A stretch of DNA of 64,000 nucleotides, taken from contig NZ_QMIK01000003.1 in the NCBI RefSeq assembly GCF_003316845.1, forward strand, positions 310,001 to 374,000, in the 5' to 3' direction. The first letter of the stretch is position 1; each line of letters opens with the position of its first letter. This DNA is from Cognataquiflexum aquatile. Its GTDB lineage: Bacteria; Bacteroidota; Bacteroidia; Cytophagales; Cyclobacteriaceae. The position numbers were made by a program, and so were the translations under genes. The notes under the pieces are model-generated. The model saw only the letters and a program-made list of their open reading frames with translations, was not told the origin of the DNA and searched no databases. Positions 18,189-27,733 of this stretch are shown here, in pieces.

Positions 18189-19708
18189 AATTTTACGAGC
18201 AACCGGAAGACATATACCTGGAACTTTTTGAAGTGATCCAGATGAGCGGGGTTTTTCCTGATTCCAAGACTTTCGTGGACAGCATTCCCAAGCGGGATGT
18301 CCATGACATTTTGAAGGATTTTTACGAGGAAATAAAAACCCCGGGATTTGACCTGAAATCATTTCTTGACAAAAACTTTGACTATCCCGAAGAACCGGAA
18401 TACAAAAAACTCAACCTTCCCAAAGCCATCAACCTGGAGGACAGGCTCAAGTTGCAATGGGATCTCCTTACCAGAGAAGCGGATGAGGAAGTTGAAAATT
18501 CCAGTCTGATACCTTTGCCACATCCTTACATTGTGCCGGGTGGAAGGTTTCGGGAGATCTATTATTGGGACAGTTATTTTACCATGTTGGGGTTGAAAGT
18601 CTCGGGAAGAACTGACCTGATCGAAAACATGGTGGATAATTTTGCCCATCTGATCCGAACCGTCGGCCATGTTCCCAATGGAAACAGGACTTACTTCCTG
18701 TCCAGATCGCAGCCTCCTTTCTTTGCCAGAATGGTAGAATTGTTGGCTGAAGCAAAGGGAGACGAAGAAACCATCAAGAAGTACCAACCCGAAATCTGGA
18801 TGGAATACCTATTTTGGATCGAAGGTGAAACAGAGATTCCTTTGCCCGGAAAATACTATAACCGTGTCGTCAGGATGGATGACGACACCGCGCTAAACAG
18901 GTATTGGGATGATGAAAATACCCCAAGGGCAGAATCCTTTGCAGAGGATGTGGAGCTTTCTGACCAATCGACAAGGTTTCCTGAAAAGCTTTTCCGCAAC
19001 CTGAGGGCTGCCTGCGAATCAGGTTGGGATTTCAGTTCAAGGTGGCTTTATGATCCCAATGACCTGAGAAGTGTGCAGACAATTGCCTTGATTCCCATTG
19101 ACCTCAATGTGCTGCTTGCCGAAACGGAGCGCATCATTATCAGAGGCATGAAGCTCGAGAACGAAGATTCCAAAGAAATCACCAGGATGGAACTGTTTCA
19201 TAAAAACAGGATGGAGGGAATTGAGCGCTATTGTTGGGAAGAAGAACGGGGAATCTACCTCGATTACCATATCAAATTCAAAGAAAAGGTGGAAAGGCCT
19301 TCGCTTGCAATGCTGTATCCGCTGTATTCCGGAATGGCCACTCCAGAACAAGGAGCTCGGGTATTGGAATATGTTGAAAAGAATTTTCTGAAGCCGGGAG
19401 GATTGGTGACAACCAATTTCAACACCGGACAGCAGTGGGATGCTCCCAACGGTTGGGCGCCGCTTCAGTGGATAGGATTTCAGGCCATGCTCAACTATGG
19501 CAGAAAAGACCTAGCCAAAACTTTGGCAGAAAGATGGACTTACCTCAACGAATCGGTTTTTGACCGTACCGGAAAAATGATGGAAAAGTATAACGTGGAG
19601 GACCTCAGCCTAGAGGCCGGAGGCGGAGAATATCCTGTTCAGGATGGATTCGGTTGGACCAATGGTGTGTACCTGGCGATGAAAGAATGGCTAAGAGAAA
19701 ATCCATAA
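18185..19708 (+). CDS. Cytoplasmic alpha,alpha-trehalase (GH37)
   Basis: The enzyme hydrolyses trehalose to two glucose molecules. Both family signatures are visible: PGGRFREIYYWDSYF (about 117-131) and QWDAPNGWAPLQW near 418, together with the QPPFFARMV and GGGEYPVQDGFGWTNGV segments of GH37. With 507 residues and no signal peptide it looks like the cytoplasmic TreF type rather than periplasmic TreA. I chose the start MKFYEQPEDIY at 18185, because it overlaps the MFS stop by 4 nt. The pair probably forms a trehalose uptake and degradation unit. Confidence 0.93.
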   Translation: MKFYEQPEDIYLELFEVIQMSGVFPDSKTFVDSIPKRDVHDILKDFYEEIKTPGFDLKSFLDKNFDYPEEPEYKKLNLPKAINLEDRLKLQWDLLTREADEEVENSSLIPLPHPYIVPGGRFREIYYWDSYFTMLGLKVSGRTDLIENMVDNFAHLIRTVGHVPNGNRTYFLSRSQPPFFARMVELLAEAKGDEETIKKYQPEIWMEYLFWIEGETEIPLPGKYYNRVVRMDDDTALNRYWDDENTPRAESFAEDVELSDQSTRFPEKLFRNLRAACESGWDFSSRWLYDPNDLRSVQTIALIPIDLNVLLAETERIIIRGMKLENEDSKEITRMELFHKNRMEGIERYCWEEERGIYLDYHIKFKEKVERPSLAMLYPLYSGMATPEQGARVLEYVEKNFLKPGGLVTTNFNTGQQWDAPNGWAPLQWIGFQAMLNYGRKDLAKTLAERWTYLNESVFDRTGKMMEKYNVEDLSLEAGGGEYPVQDGFGWTNGVYLAMKEWLRENP

Positions 19709-19718
19709 ATAATAAACA

Positions 19719-19751
19719 AACCCTCCAATGGTTTTGAACCCTTGGAGGGTT
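19719..19751 (+). terminator. Possible terminator after trehalase
   Basis: A 10-bp stem (AACCCTCCAA with TTGGAGGGTT) lies just after the trehalase stop. The downstream side has only a short T stretch, so termination may be inefficient. Confidence 0.5.
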
Positions 19752-19838
19752 ATTACCTCAAAGTTATATTTTCAACCATTTTTTGAAACCCTAATTTTTG
19801 CCGTTAGCTTTAAATTCCAATACCAACCATTTCCTCCC

Positions 19839-21077
19839 ATGACAAACTTCAAAAGAATCCTTTTCCTCCTCAGCTTTGTCCTGATAGCCCAGTTAGGCTT
19901 TGCCCAAACTGAACCTCATGCTTTTTACCTCACTTGGACCTCGGATCCGACTACGACTATGGATGTGGATTGGCACATGGATGAGATCAATCCGACGACA
20001 TTGTATTTCAGAAGAAAAGGAACGGAGAAGTGGCATTCATTTGAAAGTGATGTGCTGCCTTATCCTTTTTCCCCAAGGTATATCCATCGGGTTGGGATTC
20101 AGGGTTTGAGGCCCAATACCGAATATGAACTCAAGTTTGCTTCATCGGAATCCGTTTATTATTTTCGAACCCTTCCAAAAAACCTCAACAACCAATCCCT
20201 CAAAATCGCCATCGGCGGGGATTCCATGCATCAAAAAGAGTGGTTGGAAAAAATGAACCGCCAAGTTGCTGCCCAAGATCCGGATTTTGTAATCATCGGA
20301 GGAGACATGGCTTACGAAAATGGCCTTGCTGAAAATATCCAAAGAATTTACGATTGGTTTGATGCCTATAAAAACACTTTGGTGACGGCCGACAAAAGAA
20401 TTCTGCCCTGCATTGTTGCCGCCGGGAACCATGAAGTGGTGGGTGGGTATTACACAAGCCACGAAGGCTATGTCCAAAACAATGAATTCAGGGCACGTAT
20501 TGCTCCGTATTTTTACAGTCTGTTTTCATTCCCCGGCCAACCCGGATACAATGTCCTCGACTTTGGCGATTACCTGAGTTTGATCATTTTGGACACAGAG
20601 CATTCCAACCCTATTCCTGGAGCACAAACAGATTGGTTGACAAAAACATTGGAAAAAAGGAAGAAGGTCACACACAAGGTTCCCATTTACCATGTTCCTG
20701 GTTACCCCTCCGTGAGGGAATATGGCGACAGGGTGCAGACTTTGGTCAGGGAAACATGGACACCGATCTTTGAAGCAAATGGCGTGGAGATCGCCTTTGA
20801 AAATCATGACCATGCATACAAAAGGACCTTTCCGATCAAGAATATGGAAGTCCACGAATCCGGAATCATCTATGTCGGTGACGGTTCGTATGGAGTCATG
20901 CCAAGAAAAATCCATCCGGTCGACAGTACTTGGTACCTGAACAAAGCCCAATCTATCAGGGCCTTTACTTTACTCACTGTGGAAGAAAACCGTTGGAGCT
21001 TCGTCTCGATAGACGAAGACGGGAATGTGATTGATAGCTTTCCCGAAAGTCCTTTGGCTGTAAAAAAGGAGGATTAA
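19839..21077 (+). CDS. Exported purple-acid-phosphatase-like metallophosphoesterase
   Basis: The start MTNFKRILFLLSFVLIAQLG at 19839 gives a Sec signal peptide and a 412-residue protein. An N-terminal fibronectin-like domain (about 25-115) is followed by a metallophosphoesterase domain whose binuclear metal ligands are visible: GGDSMHQ, GGDMAYENG, AGNHEVVGG, YHVPGYPS and ENHDHAYKRTFP. This layout matches purple acid phosphatases. It should hydrolyse phosphoesters outside the cytoplasm. It converges with the sodium symporter gene, 11 nt apart. Confidence 0.88.
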   Translation: MTNFKRILFLLSFVLIAQLGFAQTEPHAFYLTWTSDPTTTMDVDWHMDEINPTTLYFRRKGTEKWHSFESDVLPYPFSPRYIHRVGIQGLRPNTEYELKFASSESVYYFRTLPKNLNNQSLKIAIGGDSMHQKEWLEKMNRQVAAQDPDFVIIGGDMAYENGLAENIQRIYDWFDAYKNTLVTADKRILPCIVAAGNHEVVGGYYTSHEGYVQNNEFRARIAPYFYSLFSFPGQPGYNVLDFGDYLSLIILDTEHSNPIPGAQTDWLTKTLEKRKKVTHKVPIYHVPGYPSVREYGDRVQTLVRETWTPIFEANGVEIAFENHDHAYKRTFPIKNMEVHESGIIYVGDGSYGVMPRKIHPVDSTWYLNKAQSIRAFTLLTVEENRWSFVSIDEDGNVIDSFPESPLAVKKED

Positions 21078-21088
21078 ACCAATTTCTT

Positions 21089-22570
21089 TCAAATTTTGCG
21101 GGAGCTGAAAATCCAACTTAATAAAAATCCCACCAAGAAAATAGCCATTGTCCCAAAGACGATGGCTAAATTTTTATGCAGCATAAAGGAAGGCCTGATG
21201 GCATCGGGAAGGAATTCTCCAAGGCTGATCCACGCAATCACAGCCAATCCCGAAAGGACTGCGGTAATGGCCGGGAATTTGGTTTTGGTTTTTCCCAAAA
21301 GTGCCAAAAAGAACAAACCCAAAATCCCGCCGCTAAAAATCGATGCCAATGCCCACCAAGCATCCAAAGCACTTTCCACGCCGTTGAAGGCGAGCCCCAC
21401 AAGGATACCCAAAATTCCCATTCCCAAAGAACCGACATGCAAAACTTTGATTTGGGCATTTTGAGAAGAATTAGGTTGGACGTATTTTTTGAAATGATCT
21501 TCGAGAATGACCGTTGCCGAACTGTTGATACTCGTAGAAACCGTACTCATCCCTGCGGCAAAAATGGCGGCAATCACCAATCCCGAAATTCCCGGTGGCA
21601 AAACCGTTGCAATAAAATGAGGAAAAACTTTATCGGCTTGCTCAATACTTTGGAGTTCAAGGGGCAAGGATTCAGAGAATATTTGGTAATAAGCATACAG
21701 ACTCGTCCCAATCACGAAGAACAGCAAGGAGACGGGAATGTAAAGCAAGCTTCCGAGCCAAGTGGATTTTTTGGCTTCCTGTTCTGTTTTGGCACTTTTG
21801 TACCGTTGGATATAACTTTGGTCAATACCAAAATTCTGAAGGTTGATGAATAAGCCATAGACCAAAACCACCCAAAAGGTACTTCGCCCGAGGTCTGAGG
21901 AAAGACTTCCCAAAGAGAGTTTGCTGTCTCTTTGGGCGATATCCCAAATCTGCGTGATTCCTTCCGGCATATTGATGACAATCAAAACAAAACAGCCCAA
22001 AGCACCTGCAATCAGGACAATTCCCTGGACCGCATCGGTCCAAACTACCGCCGAAATCCCGCCCATAGTCGAATAGACCACCACACCTATTCCGGTAATA
22101 AGAATTATCAAAGGAATACTCCAACCAAACATAACATGCATCGGCAAAGCCAAAAGATACAAGATGGCGCCCATCCTCGCGAGTTGGGTCAGGAGGTAGC
22201 AACTTGATGCATAGATCCTTGCCCATGGCCCGAACCTTTCCTCCAAAAAAGCATAAGCCGAAGGACTTTGGAGTTTTCGGTAGAGGGGGACAAAATACCT
22301 GACAGCGATGAAGGCAGCGACAGGAATCGATAAACTAAAAACAAAACCATTCCAATTGCCTTGAAAGGCGCTTCCCGGCAATGCCAAAAAACTGATGCTG
22401 CTCACATAGGTGGCGAAAATCGACATCCCCAAAGCCCAAGCCGGTAATTTTCCGCCGCCGGTGACAAAGTCATCTGCCGAATTTTTTCTGAAGTAAAAGG
22501 AAACCCCAAAACCAACGATTCCAACCATATAAATCAGGAATACAATCAGGTCGAGGCTGTTGATTTTCAT
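21089..22570 (-). CDS. Sodium:solute symporter (SSS family)
   Basis: The 493-residue inner-membrane protein has about 13 hydrophobic segments and the SSS patterns YVSSISFLALPGSAF, the sodium-site region GLVIAAIFAAGMSTVSTSINSS and an N-terminus facing out. It is preceded on the same strand by a DapA/NanA-type aldolase, so it may import that enzyme's substrate, such as a sialic or related sugar acid; this is an inference from context. The 199-nt gap between the two genes contains a dispersed repeat, so they may not be a tight operon. Confidence 0.9.
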   Translation of the reverse strand: MKINSLDLIVFLIYMVGIVGFGVSFYFRKNSADDFVTGGGKLPAWALGMSIFATYVSSISFLALPGSAFQGNWNGFVFSLSIPVAAFIAVRYFVPLYRKLQSPSAYAFLEERFGPWARIYASSCYLLTQLARMGAILYLLALPMHVMFGWSIPLIILITGIGVVVYSTMGGISAVVWTDAVQGIVLIAGALGCFVLIVINMPEGITQIWDIAQRDSKLSLGSLSSDLGRSTFWVVLVYGLFINLQNFGIDQSYIQRYKSAKTEQEAKKSTWLGSLLYIPVSLLFFVIGTSLYAYYQIFSESLPLELQSIEQADKVFPHFIATVLPPGISGLVIAAIFAAGMSTVSTSINSSATVILEDHFKKYVQPNSSQNAQIKVLHVGSLGMGILGILVGLAFNGVESALDAWWALASIFSGGILGLFFLALLGKTKTKFPAITAVLSGLAVIAWISLGEFLPDAIRPSFMLHKNLAIVFGTMAIFLVGFLLSWIFSSRKI

Positions 22571-22605
22571 GGTCTGGAAAAAAGAATTCAGGGATTAAGC
22601 ATTAT

Positions 22606-22767
22606 GGTTACCAGCTTCTCTGCCAGGAAACCCATATTTTTCTTCAAACGGGACGAAAGACATAATCCCGATAGACATCGGGAGGAAGACCGATGTACCG
22701 GGCTTTTAAGTCCGCATACCAGAATTAGAATAGATATCTTATTTACTGGCATCATTGCGAACATACA
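22606..22767 (+). repeat. Dispersed intergenic repeat, copy A
   Basis: This segment matches 32215-32359 in the same orientation over about 150 bases. Shared blocks include TCTTCAAACGGGAC, GGAAGACCGATGTACCGG and CTACTGGCATCATTGCG (TTTACTGG... in this copy), with a 13-base insertion here. It is non-coding and lies between the symporter and aldolase genes. Confidence 0.85.
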
Positions 22768-22769
22768 TA

Positions 22770-23702
22770 TTAAACATTTCTGATATTCAGGAGAATTCTT
22801 TCTAAGTTTTGAATGATGTCTTCTTTGTGTTTTCTGTCCACGGGAAGAAGCGGAGGTGCAAGATGGGGTTCACAAATCCCCAAAAAATAAAGGCTTTCCT
22901 TGACGCCGCAAAGGTAGCTCGAGCTCTTTGGACTGGAATTGTACAGGCCGTTTGAAATCTCCAAAATCAGCGATTGGATCTGATCGACTTTTTCAAAATC
23001 CCGCCCTTTCGCTGCCTCAAACATCTTTACATACAGCGAAGGGAAAATATTGGCACCGCCATTGACTCCACCGTCTGCACCTGAAAGGATGGCCTGCGCC
23101 AACATTTCTTCAGGGCCGACAAGCAGTGAAAATTCAGGATATGCCTGTTTGATGGGGATTAATTTCTGGAAGTAAACGCCATTTCCCGAGCTGTCCTTCA
23201 ATCCGATGATATTGGCATGTTTTGCCAGCTTCAGCACCGTTTCGGGAGCAATGGTAGACTTGGTCATCACCGGATAATTGTACAAGAATAAGGGCAGGGG
23301 ACTATGGTCGGCTAGCTTCACATAGTAATGGAAGATATCGTCCTGATCCAAGGCAAAATAATAAGGCAATGCTGCTACCACTGCTAAAGCGCCGTTTTCC
23401 TTGGCAGACCTTGCCAGTTTGAGACTGACTTCCAAAGCTGTATGGGTAATCCCCACAAAAACAGGTGTTTTTCCATTGGCTTCTTTGCAGGAGATTTCGA
23501 TCAGGTCTTTTTTTATCGCCGGCTTTAGGCTTGCGGCTTCACCGGTAGTCCCAAGAATGAAAATACCCTGAACGCCTCCGTTGACCAAGTGTTTGACGAC
23601 CCTTTCGACGCCTTTTTTGTCCAATTCCCCATTGGAAAGTAAAGGTGTCACCATCGGAACCATGATGCCTTCAAAGGCCGGGACATTGCTGCTTTCAGTC
23701 AT
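22770..23702 (-). CDS. Dihydrodipicolinate synthase / N-acetylneuraminate lyase family aldolase
   Basis: The 310-residue TIM-barrel class I aldolase has the Schiff-base lysine in NIIGLKDSSGNG, the catalytic tyrosine in LFLYNYP and the substrate motif LGTTGEAASL. Because it sits with a sodium symporter rather than lysine-pathway genes, it probably cleaves or makes a 2-oxo sugar acid rather than dihydrodipicolinate. The exact substrate cannot be decided. About 264 nt upstream lies an array of three 23-bp palindromic units that could control this gene. Confidence 0.87.
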   Translation of the reverse strand: MTESSNVPAFEGIMVPMVTPLLSNGELDKKGVERVVKHLVNGGVQGIFILGTTGEAASLKPAIKKDLIEISCKEANGKTPVFVGITHTALEVSLKLARSAKENGALAVVAALPYYFALDQDDIFHYYVKLADHSPLPLFLYNYPVMTKSTIAPETVLKLAKHANIIGLKDSSGNGVYFQKLIPIKQAYPEFSLLVGPEEMLAQAILSGADGGVNGGANIFPSLYVKMFEAAKGRDFEKVDQIQSLILEISNGLYNSSPKSSSYLCGVKESLYFLGICEPHLAPPLLPVDRKHKEDIIQNLERILLNIRNV

Positions 23703-23965
23703 TATCTAAAGTTTAAAGAAGAATATCAAAGATTAGCCCATTATAATTTGGAAAGGGTCACAATTTATAAAATTAAATATGATTTTCTGCTACTTTGCTA
23801 AAGCCTATAATCAAAGATTAACCGAGCAGATAATTCAGTCCACAGGCGACAGTCCATGGCCCCAGTCATTACAATCAATCCGGGTTTTATATGATTAAAG
23901 GCAAGAAAGCGTACATACCCACAAAGTTTGATGCTTCTACTTTCTCCTTTAAAAAAATCCAAAAA
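23703..23965. other. Long upstream region of aldolase gene
   Basis: No gene was found here. The segment contains the sequence CAGTCCACAGGCGACAGTCC near 23837, a fragment of the low-complexity CAGTCCAC repeat that recurs inverted near 36676. Read on the minus strand, TAATCTTTGAT occurs twice (near 23730 and 23815) and resembles, but does not match, the -7 box. Confidence 0.4.
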
Positions 23966-24034
23966 AGTTTACACCACAAAAGTAAATGAGTTTACCTTGC
24001 GTAGGTAAACTAGTTTACATCCCCAATGTAAACT
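23966..24034. promoter_or_regulatory. Array of three 23-bp palindromic operator-like units
   Basis: Three abutting 23-bp units start at 23966, 23989 and 24012. Units 2 and 3 are perfect 8-7-8 inverted repeats (AGTTTACC-N7-GGTAAACT and AGTTTACA-N7-TGTAAACT). Unit 1 has a good left arm (AGTTTACA) and a degenerate right arm (AGTAAATG). The junction of units 2 and 3 is itself a 14-bp palindrome. The array looks like cooperative sites for a dimeric repressor or activator. It is upstream of the aldolase and downstream of the barrel gene. Confidence 0.7.
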
Positions 24035-24086
24035 TCAACCAATCACTTTTTGAGCTTTGTGATTTGCATAAAACCTACGATTCTAA

Positions 24087-26441
24087 TCAAAAATTAAACT
24101 TGGCGCTCAACAAGAATATCCTTGTTTCCATCTTGGAATAAAAATCCTGTGAAAATGCAGCAGTTCTGTTTTCTCCTGCAAATCTGAGGGTATCGAAAAT
24201 ATCACGCACACTCAAGGCAAGGCTTCCGCGGTTCTTGAAGAAATTTTTCATCACGTTGGCATCCACAAAATATTGGGAAAGATCCCTGCCTTGGGCTTCG
24301 ATTTCTGGAGAATCGTAATTGGCCACGATCTGAAAATTGATTCCCAAAGGAAGTTTGAAATCACTCGTGAGTTTGGTGTTCCAGGCAAAACCTTTGTTGA
24401 TCGCTCCATTTTCGACATTGGAACCATCGACGATGATCCTAAACATGGTCAGACCACCGCTGATATTCCACCAAGGCGTGACTTCTCCCAAGCCGATAAA
24501 TTCCAAACCATAAGACACCGAGGTGTTCAAATTCTCAGGCTGAATGTAGGAAATACCATCCTGAATGATGGTAATCATGTCTACCTGCCCATCCACATGT
24601 CTAAAAAATGCATTGGTAGTAAAGCTTGATTTTGCCCTGTTGAGCATGTGTCCAAACTCAAGTGAATGGATTTTTTCCGGTTGAAGGTTTGGATTGCCTC
24701 TTCTGATACTGAGTGAATCGGTGATATCCGGAAATGGATTAAGTCTCCAAGGTCTTGGCCGGTCGATCCTCCTGCTGTAAGTAAATTTCAGGGAATTCTC
24801 CTCGTTCAGCTTGTACAGCACCTGTGCACTTGGAAACAGATTGAGGTAATTCTGCTTGTTGACCTCATTGGTGTTGATCAGTTCGGTATTGAGGTTGGTA
24901 TATTCTCCCCTCAGTCCAAAAGAATAATCAACCTTACCGGAAGATGCCGCATAGATAAAATACCCTGCATAAACCTGGTCTTTGTAGATAAACCTGTTGC
25001 TGACGTTGGGGTCTGTTACAAAATCCTGGTTTCCTTCCTGAAATCTCTGGAAAACAAAATCATTGTCAAAGTCCCTCAAAATGGATTTCAGACCTGTTTC
25101 TATTTTCTTTTGCTCAGAAATGGGGTGGATATAATCTGCCTGAAAAACGTAGATGTTTCTGGTTTCGTCAGTAAATCCACGCTCCTGACCGGTGCGGTTT
25201 TCTTCATTTGAGTCAGTCGAATTATTGAAAATATCAATATTCTGAACCTTGTATTGGTTTCTGTAAGAACTGCTCGCCAAAAACCGGAATGACTGATCGG
25301 GGTTGTCAAATGTCCTTTCGTAGATTATGGCATTGTCCACACCGTCATCGTCTTCGGTCTCATTATTTCTCCTGACGAAATCCAAAATAGGTTCTCTGGT
25401 GGAATTCCTGCTGAGTTGGGAATACAAAGTGTTTATCTGACTGTCGACATTGGTAGTGAAAACTCCTTCGTAGCTGATGATATTCTTGCCAAAATAATAA
25501 TCTCCTCCATAGTTGAAGGTATGTCCGATATTTTGGGATTCCATGGCGGTTTCCTGAAGGAGGCGTTCATCTTCTTCGAAAAGTATCCTGTCGGAGGTTC
25601 TTGTGCCCACATTTCTCCAATCTCTGAAATTGTATCCCCCATAGAGATTGTACTTGAAGGTCCTGTGGTTCAACCTTGCTCCGGTATTCATCCTTCCCCG
25701 TGTTCCATAGGTCAGTTCTGCACTTCCGTTTGTGCCGAGGTCTTCTCCTTTTTTGAGGATGATGTCGATCACGCCACCTTCAGCATCCGCGTCAAATCTT
25801 GCATTTGGGTTGTTGATGATTTTGATTTGCTCCACAGCACTTGCCGGGAGTTGGTCGAGGTTTTGGGTCAGGGAGGAGTTCCGTCCATTGATGAGGATAT
25901 TTGTTCCGGTACTTCCCCTCAACGCGACCGTCCCATCGTCCCCAACACTGATCGAAGGCGTGTTTCTCAGGATGTCAAGCAAGGTACCTCCAAGGTTAGA
26001 CATGTTGGCTTCCGGGTTGATGGTGATGCCTTCCACATCAGCACGAAAAGGGAATTTGGTAGATTGTACGATTACTTCTTCCAGATTTTGGTTTTCACTT
26101 TTGACCTCGATTTTTCCAAGATCGGTATTGCCATTCAGGCGAATGTCGGGAATGGTTTTCTTGTCATACCCGATCAGGTAGAAATTCAATTCATAATTGC
26201 CATTTGGGGCAGAAAGGGAAAACTCCCCATTGTCCTTGGTATCTGAAAAGGTTACCGGAGTATCCTCACCAGGCTTGAATAGAGCAACCTGCATAAAAAG
26301 CACCGGTTGTTTGGAGTCGGCATCGATGACATTTCCTTTGATGGTGAAGGAATTATCCTGAGCATTGGAAATTAAGGGAACTAGGATAAAAAAAGCCAAG
26401 GATACATATCTGAAAAAAACTGAACAGGTGAAAACTTTCAT
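24087..26441 (-). CDS. Outer-membrane beta-barrel protein with carboxypeptidase-like N-domain
   Basis: The start MKVFTCSVFFRYVSLAFFIL at 26441 gives a signal peptide ending near ISNAQ and 784 residues. An N-terminal carboxypeptidase-regulatory-like domain (IKGNVIDADSKQPV) is followed by a TonB plug (TINPEANMSNLGGTLLDIL, VALRGSTGTNILINGR, AEGGVIDIILK) and a long C-terminal barrel ending in aromatic FNF. This is the OMP_b-brl_3 type of TonB-dependent receptor-like protein. The substrate is unknown. It is divergent from the LytTR regulator, which could control it. Confidence 0.88.
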   Translation of the reverse strand: MKVFTCSVFFRYVSLAFFILVPLISNAQDNSFTIKGNVIDADSKQPVLFMQVALFKPGEDTPVTFSDTKDNGEFSLSAPNGNYELNFYLIGYDKKTIPDIRLNGNTDLGKIEVKSENQNLEEVIVQSTKFPFRADVEGITINPEANMSNLGGTLLDILRNTPSISVGDDGTVALRGSTGTNILINGRNSSLTQNLDQLPASAVEQIKIINNPNARFDADAEGGVIDIILKKGEDLGTNGSAELTYGTRGRMNTGARLNHRTFKYNLYGGYNFRDWRNVGTRTSDRILFEEDERLLQETAMESQNIGHTFNYGGDYYFGKNIISYEGVFTTNVDSQINTLYSQLSRNSTREPILDFVRRNNETEDDDGVDNAIIYERTFDNPDQSFRFLASSSYRNQYKVQNIDIFNNSTDSNEENRTGQERGFTDETRNIYVFQADYIHPISEQKKIETGLKSILRDFDNDFVFQRFQEGNQDFVTDPNVSNRFIYKDQVYAGYFIYAASSGKVDYSFGLRGEYTNLNTELINTNEVNKQNYLNLFPSAQVLYKLNEENSLKFTYSRRIDRPRPWRLNPFPDITDSLSIRRGNPNLQPEKIHSLEFGHMLNRAKSSFTTNAFFRHVDGQVDMITIIQDGISYIQPENLNTSVSYGLEFIGLGEVTPWWNISGGLTMFRIIVDGSNVENGAINKGFAWNTKLTSDFKLPLGINFQIVANYDSPEIEAQGRDLSQYFVDANVMKNFFKNRGSLALSVRDIFDTLRFAGENRTAAFSQDFYSKMETRIFLLSAKFNF

Positions 26442-26776
26442 GAGAATTGCTATCAAAATAGTGTTTGTGCAGTTTTGTAAACTTGGTTTTACGCATTGTG
26501 GTTTTGAAAATCTTGTAATTTTTATACAAAGGGAGAAATACACTCCATCAGCGGAAAGATAAGTTTTCTGTCATTTCGGAAAATAATAAAGATTGGGACC
26601 CAGATTTTGGAATTCTGAAATGCCCCCATTTAAGGCGCAGTAAAATCTGGAAACACCTTTGATTGAAAATTGCGAGGCTTTGATAAGAATTGAGGGCTTT
26701 GCATAAAGTGGTTGGAGAATTCTGTTAATTTTATCCAACCAAGACTCCAACCCACAATTATCCGTAAAAGGAAACC
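26442..26776. other. Divergent control region between barrel protein and LytTR regulator
   Basis: This 335-base region holds no convincing gene; a 71-codon frame on the minus strand overlaps the regulator start and is probably spurious. GGTTGGA (26709-26715) and TCCAACC (26745-26751) form a spaced inverted repeat directly upstream of the LytTR start and could be a regulatory site. Confidence 0.45.
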
Positions 26777-27643
26777 ATGATTTCAAATCTTAAAGACTTT
26801 TTAAACCAACCCTATCCTTTTTACTACAAAGGCAAACAGCTTTTTTACTTTGCTTTGCTGATTTTTATGATGAGTGTGTTCTTCAATTATTTTTTTGAAC
26901 CATTCGACAATTATGTTCCCGAACACAAAATGGATTTCTTTTGGATCAGTGTGATCCATTCCGCTAACGCTGCTTTGGTGGTTTTGCTACTCTTTGGACC
27001 AATCGGCATGAAGATAAATGAGGACAAATGGACAGTCAAAAAAGAAATGGTCCTGGCCACTGCTTTGTTTGTATCAATCGGGATTTTCCAGTTTTTGGTC
27101 AGGGATTTGATCTATGACAATCCCTATAATTGGTCGTGGAGATACCTCTTGGAAGAGATCCGAAATACCTGCCTCGTGGGTTTTTTATTCTTTGCGATCA
27201 TCGTCCCGATAAATTACATCCGACTGAAAAGTCAACATGTCGACCTCGCTTCCCAATTCAAGGCCAAGCCACATTCTGAAATATTGGTTGACAAACAGGA
27301 ATCTGTTGCCATTCAGACCCAACAAAAAAGTGATGACTTTTTACTTGATCCCAAAACGTTTCTCTTTGCCAAAGCTGACGGCAACTACCTCGAAATCATG
27401 GTCAGCCAAAATGGAGAAATCCAAAAACTGCTGAAAAGGATGACGCTGAAAGAATTTGAAACCCAACTCAAAGCGCCAGAATTTATCATCCGAACCCACC
27501 GGTCTTACCTTGTCAACCTCCATCATGTAAGCGATATCAGGGGAAATGCACAGGGCTACCAACTTCATTTGACTCCTCATCCTGAGACCATCCCGGTTTC
27601 GAGAGGGATGATTCCTCTGTTTGAAAGCCGCATCAATGCCTAG
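26777..27643 (+). CDS. Membrane-bound LytTR-family transcriptional regulator
   Basis: The 288-residue protein has an N-terminal membrane part with four hydrophobic segments (residues about 20-150) and a C-terminal LytTR DNA-binding domain (about 185-285). The LytTR marks FAKADGNYLEIM, LKEFETQL, FIIRTHRSYLVNL and the IPVSRGM near the end are visible. There is no receiver domain, so it is not a standard response regulator; the membrane part may sense a signal directly. It is divergent from an outer-membrane barrel gene and precedes an acyltransferase gene. Confidence 0.87.
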   Translation: MISNLKDFLNQPYPFYYKGKQLFYFALLIFMMSVFFNYFFEPFDNYVPEHKMDFFWISVIHSANAALVVLLLFGPIGMKINEDKWTVKKEMVLATALFVSIGIFQFLVRDLIYDNPYNWSWRYLLEEIRNTCLVGFLFFAIIVPINYIRLKSQHVDLASQFKAKPHSEILVDKQESVAIQTQQKSDDFLLDPKTFLFAKADGNYLEIMVSQNGEIQKLLKRMTLKEFETQLKAPEFIIRTHRSYLVNLHHVSDIRGNAQGYQLHLTPHPETIPVSRGMIPLFESRINA

Positions 27644-27733
27644 ACTTTGTCATTCATCACAAAACCTTGACAGCCATCCCAAGGCCGTTTTTTTCTCTTT
27701 TTTGATTTCTACATTTGACTAAAATAAAAGAAA

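Noticed and set aside
21096-21853. Long plus-strand frames opposite the sodium symporter
   Set aside because: They are antisense shadows of a protein with clear membrane segments and family motifs.
23966-24034. Rho-independent terminator of the barrel gene
   Set aside because: The palindromes abut with a strict 23-bp period and lack a T run, which fits protein-binding sites better than a terminator.
26571-26786. 71-codon minus-strand frame between barrel and LytTR genes
   Set aside because: It overlaps the LytTR start codon and has no recognisable protein features; judged a chance frame in the divergent control region.
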